Shown: positions 49,803 to 51,454 of the stretch, piece after piece
Position numbering within the stretch: the stretch's first letter is position 1
How the letters are laid out: every line of letters starts with the position of its first letter
Source of the DNA: Branchiostoma floridae
Lineage: Eukaryota > Chordata > Leptocardii > Amphioxiformes > Branchiostomatidae
Reading direction: 5' to 3'
Length of the DNA: 51,454 nucleotides
Assembly: GCF_000003815.2 (NCBI RefSeq)
Contig: NC_049992.1
Span: 13,780,014 to 13,831,467, forward strand
Notes under the pieces: generated by a model
Database searches by the model: none
Seen by the model: the letters and a program-made list of their open reading frames with translations, nothing else
What the model was told of the DNA's origin: nothing
Position numbers and translations under genes: made by a program

Positions 49803-51454
49803 GTAGGTGTTACAGAGAAAGATTCGCCGCCTTTAACCGTGTTTGGCTACCGACGTCACGAGGGCGGTGCTGATGAACTAGCTGGACCAATCAGTACCGA
49901 GGACCACTGACCACAGGAAGAATAGCTAGCTGAGATGTCGAGCTAATTGTAGATCCAAATAAGCTAGGTTTAAGTTATCTGCCTCTGATGAAAGTGTGTT
50001 ACTAGTAGACTTTATCTACATTGTAATATTGACCATTTTTCTCACATACAATTAGCAAAACCTAACTCAGAAGCGATGTTCTTCACAAGGAATGTAATGA
50101 TTTTTTTAAGTAGTTTGTTTCTTATCATTAGTTAATTAATACAACGACAACGTAGTAAAGGTAAGGTAAACCTTCCGTACTATATCCAAAACATTTCGAC
50201 CGCCAAGCATTCATTCATCCATGCATTCATCGATCTATTTATCCATTCATTCATTCAATCATTCACACTGTAGTATAAGAAATAAACAAAAGGAAACGGA
50301 CTATGAATGCTGAGCTTTCGCTCTACTAATATTTTTCACCGTGCATAAGTAGTGATATATGATCGATCTATTAGGACTCAATGTAATATGTATCTCTGTT
50401 ATAGTTATCTGACCCTACCACCCTCATGGCCTCAATAAAAAGCGACCTGCAGGCCGATTGGAGCTTCTCATGCATAAATAAAGGTCCAAAAAAACAAAAT
50501 TCATTTAAAGAAATGTGTGTTCAATATCCATTATGTGGAATTTGTGCGCCTGCCAGTGCACGGGGAGCCGGGGCAGCACCTTGATGATTTCGGGCCATTG
50601 TGGTCATAAAAGACGTCATTGTTCAAAGGCGCGGACATCAGACTTTCAATGGATTTTTTATCAAGCTTCAAACTACTGTCTTGAGGCTGTCTTGCTGAGT
50701 GGCTTTTATCGTCGAAATGAAGCGGCACTAGTACTCCACTGCACGTCTCCGGCGAGGGAACAAATCGTTACAATGAAGACTGTTACTGTTTAATCCTTTA
50801 AGGTATTCTCCTAGTAAGGATGCGGACTTCTGGGGATGTCTTGAAAATGCTACTTAGTGCAATCTATGGCTTCTTTTTTTCTCCAAGCACCTTGTTATAA
50901 GACAATAACTTAATATGCAGAATTGTACGACGTCGTGATCACGTAATAAAGAATTATAGGCCCACATTGTAAGGACCAAGTATGCATGGCATCAAGGATA
51001 GCGGCAAGGGACTGATTTGTGATAAATGTATGAGAAGACTGTTTAACACAATAAAATGAATATCACGTCAGTAAGGATCACAAAGGCCAATGACCTCTAG
51101 ATTCCTGTTGCTTCAGGGAAGTAATGCATGTGCATTTCTGCATAAGCATCGACAGCGCTAAATACTAGTATATCAGCGCTAGCCAAAATGTAACTACGTG
51201 CTACAGTTCAAGCATAATCAACTGAACATAGGTAGAATGCCGATATTCCAAGCACTTTCCAGTCGCTAATAATACACGGCGCCAGCCTACTAAATCATCT
51301 TGATATGGACTGTCGAAAACCAGCTGAGGAAAAACGAGCGGAAATGGCGAACAGGAAAAGGACCGTTGCTGGAAGCATTTACGCTTCTTGTTGCTTTGGT
51401 GACACTCCATGTCGCCTTGCATGACGTACCACTTTATTTGCTGAATACATCACT
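49803..51454. other. Upstream region of the NIT-GC gene, no gene recognised
   Basis: The presumed promoter and 5' UTR of the minus-strand gene lie just right of 49802. An (ATTC)n microsatellite is at about 50205-50272. Open frames at 50515-50793 and 51201-51422 have no known motif. Confidence 0.4.

Noticed and set aside
50515-50793. 92-codon frame right of the NIT-GC gene
   Set aside because: No domain, no promoter or splice support.

Overview
The window looks like invertebrate-chordate nuclear DNA, most consistent with a lancelet (Branchiostoma). The evidence is GT-AG introns of a few hundred bases to several kilobases, a chordin of almost vertebrate length and domain order, a NIT-domain guanylate cyclase of the marine-invertebrate type, a Pol III tRNA gene, and many small non-autonomous transposons. 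This species call is inference; no sequence search was possible. Two assembly gaps are present (7692-7791, exactly 100 N; 48156-48716, 561 N).

Layout. (1) About 1-2 kb, plus strand: the last coding exon of a single-pass membrane protein resembling the C-terminus of FNDC4/FNDC5 (irisin-precursor family); the rest of that gene would lie left of the window. (2) 6477-26721, plus strand: a complete chordin gene (CHRD), 25 coding exons with every phase matching, giving a predicted 984 aa: signal peptide, VWC1, four CHRD domains, VWC2, VWC3, VWC4. Its introns hold a tRNA-Leu(AAG) gene on the opposite strand with a truncated tandem copy, fold-back elements, and a tandem array rich in inverted ATGCAAAT octamers. 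(3) About 29-33 kb: a gene-free repeat region with a decayed L1/Tx1-like LINE carrying an inverted duplication, a 5'-truncated LINE with an open RT frame on the minus strand, and a tRNA-derived SINE at its broken end. (4) 36-37.5 kb: MITEs. (5) 38550-49802, minus strand: a complete 8-exon gene, predicted 600 aa, with TM1, an extracellular NIT domain, TM2, a coiled-coil linker and a class III cyclase domain. It converges tail-to-tail with chordin.

The most interesting observation is that the cyclase domain of the minus-strand gene has lost both metal-binding aspartates (Ser and Gly instead), the guanine-specifying Cys (Tyr), the Asp of the FGDTVN motif (His) and the transition-state Arg (Lys), while the fold, frame, splice sites and NIT sensor remain intact. 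It therefore looks like a maintained pseudo-guanylate cyclase receptor rather than a pseudogene. A second theme is one MITE family with a conserved core but different terminal sequences, present in four copies, one of them split by a LINE fragment.

The neighbouring genes show no sign of acting in one pathway. Chordin is a secreted BMP antagonist, the FNDC-like protein a membrane protein, and the NIT protein a putative nitrate/nitrite-sensing membrane receptor. Exon calls rest on splice consensus, reading-phase continuity and recognised protein motifs read by eye.
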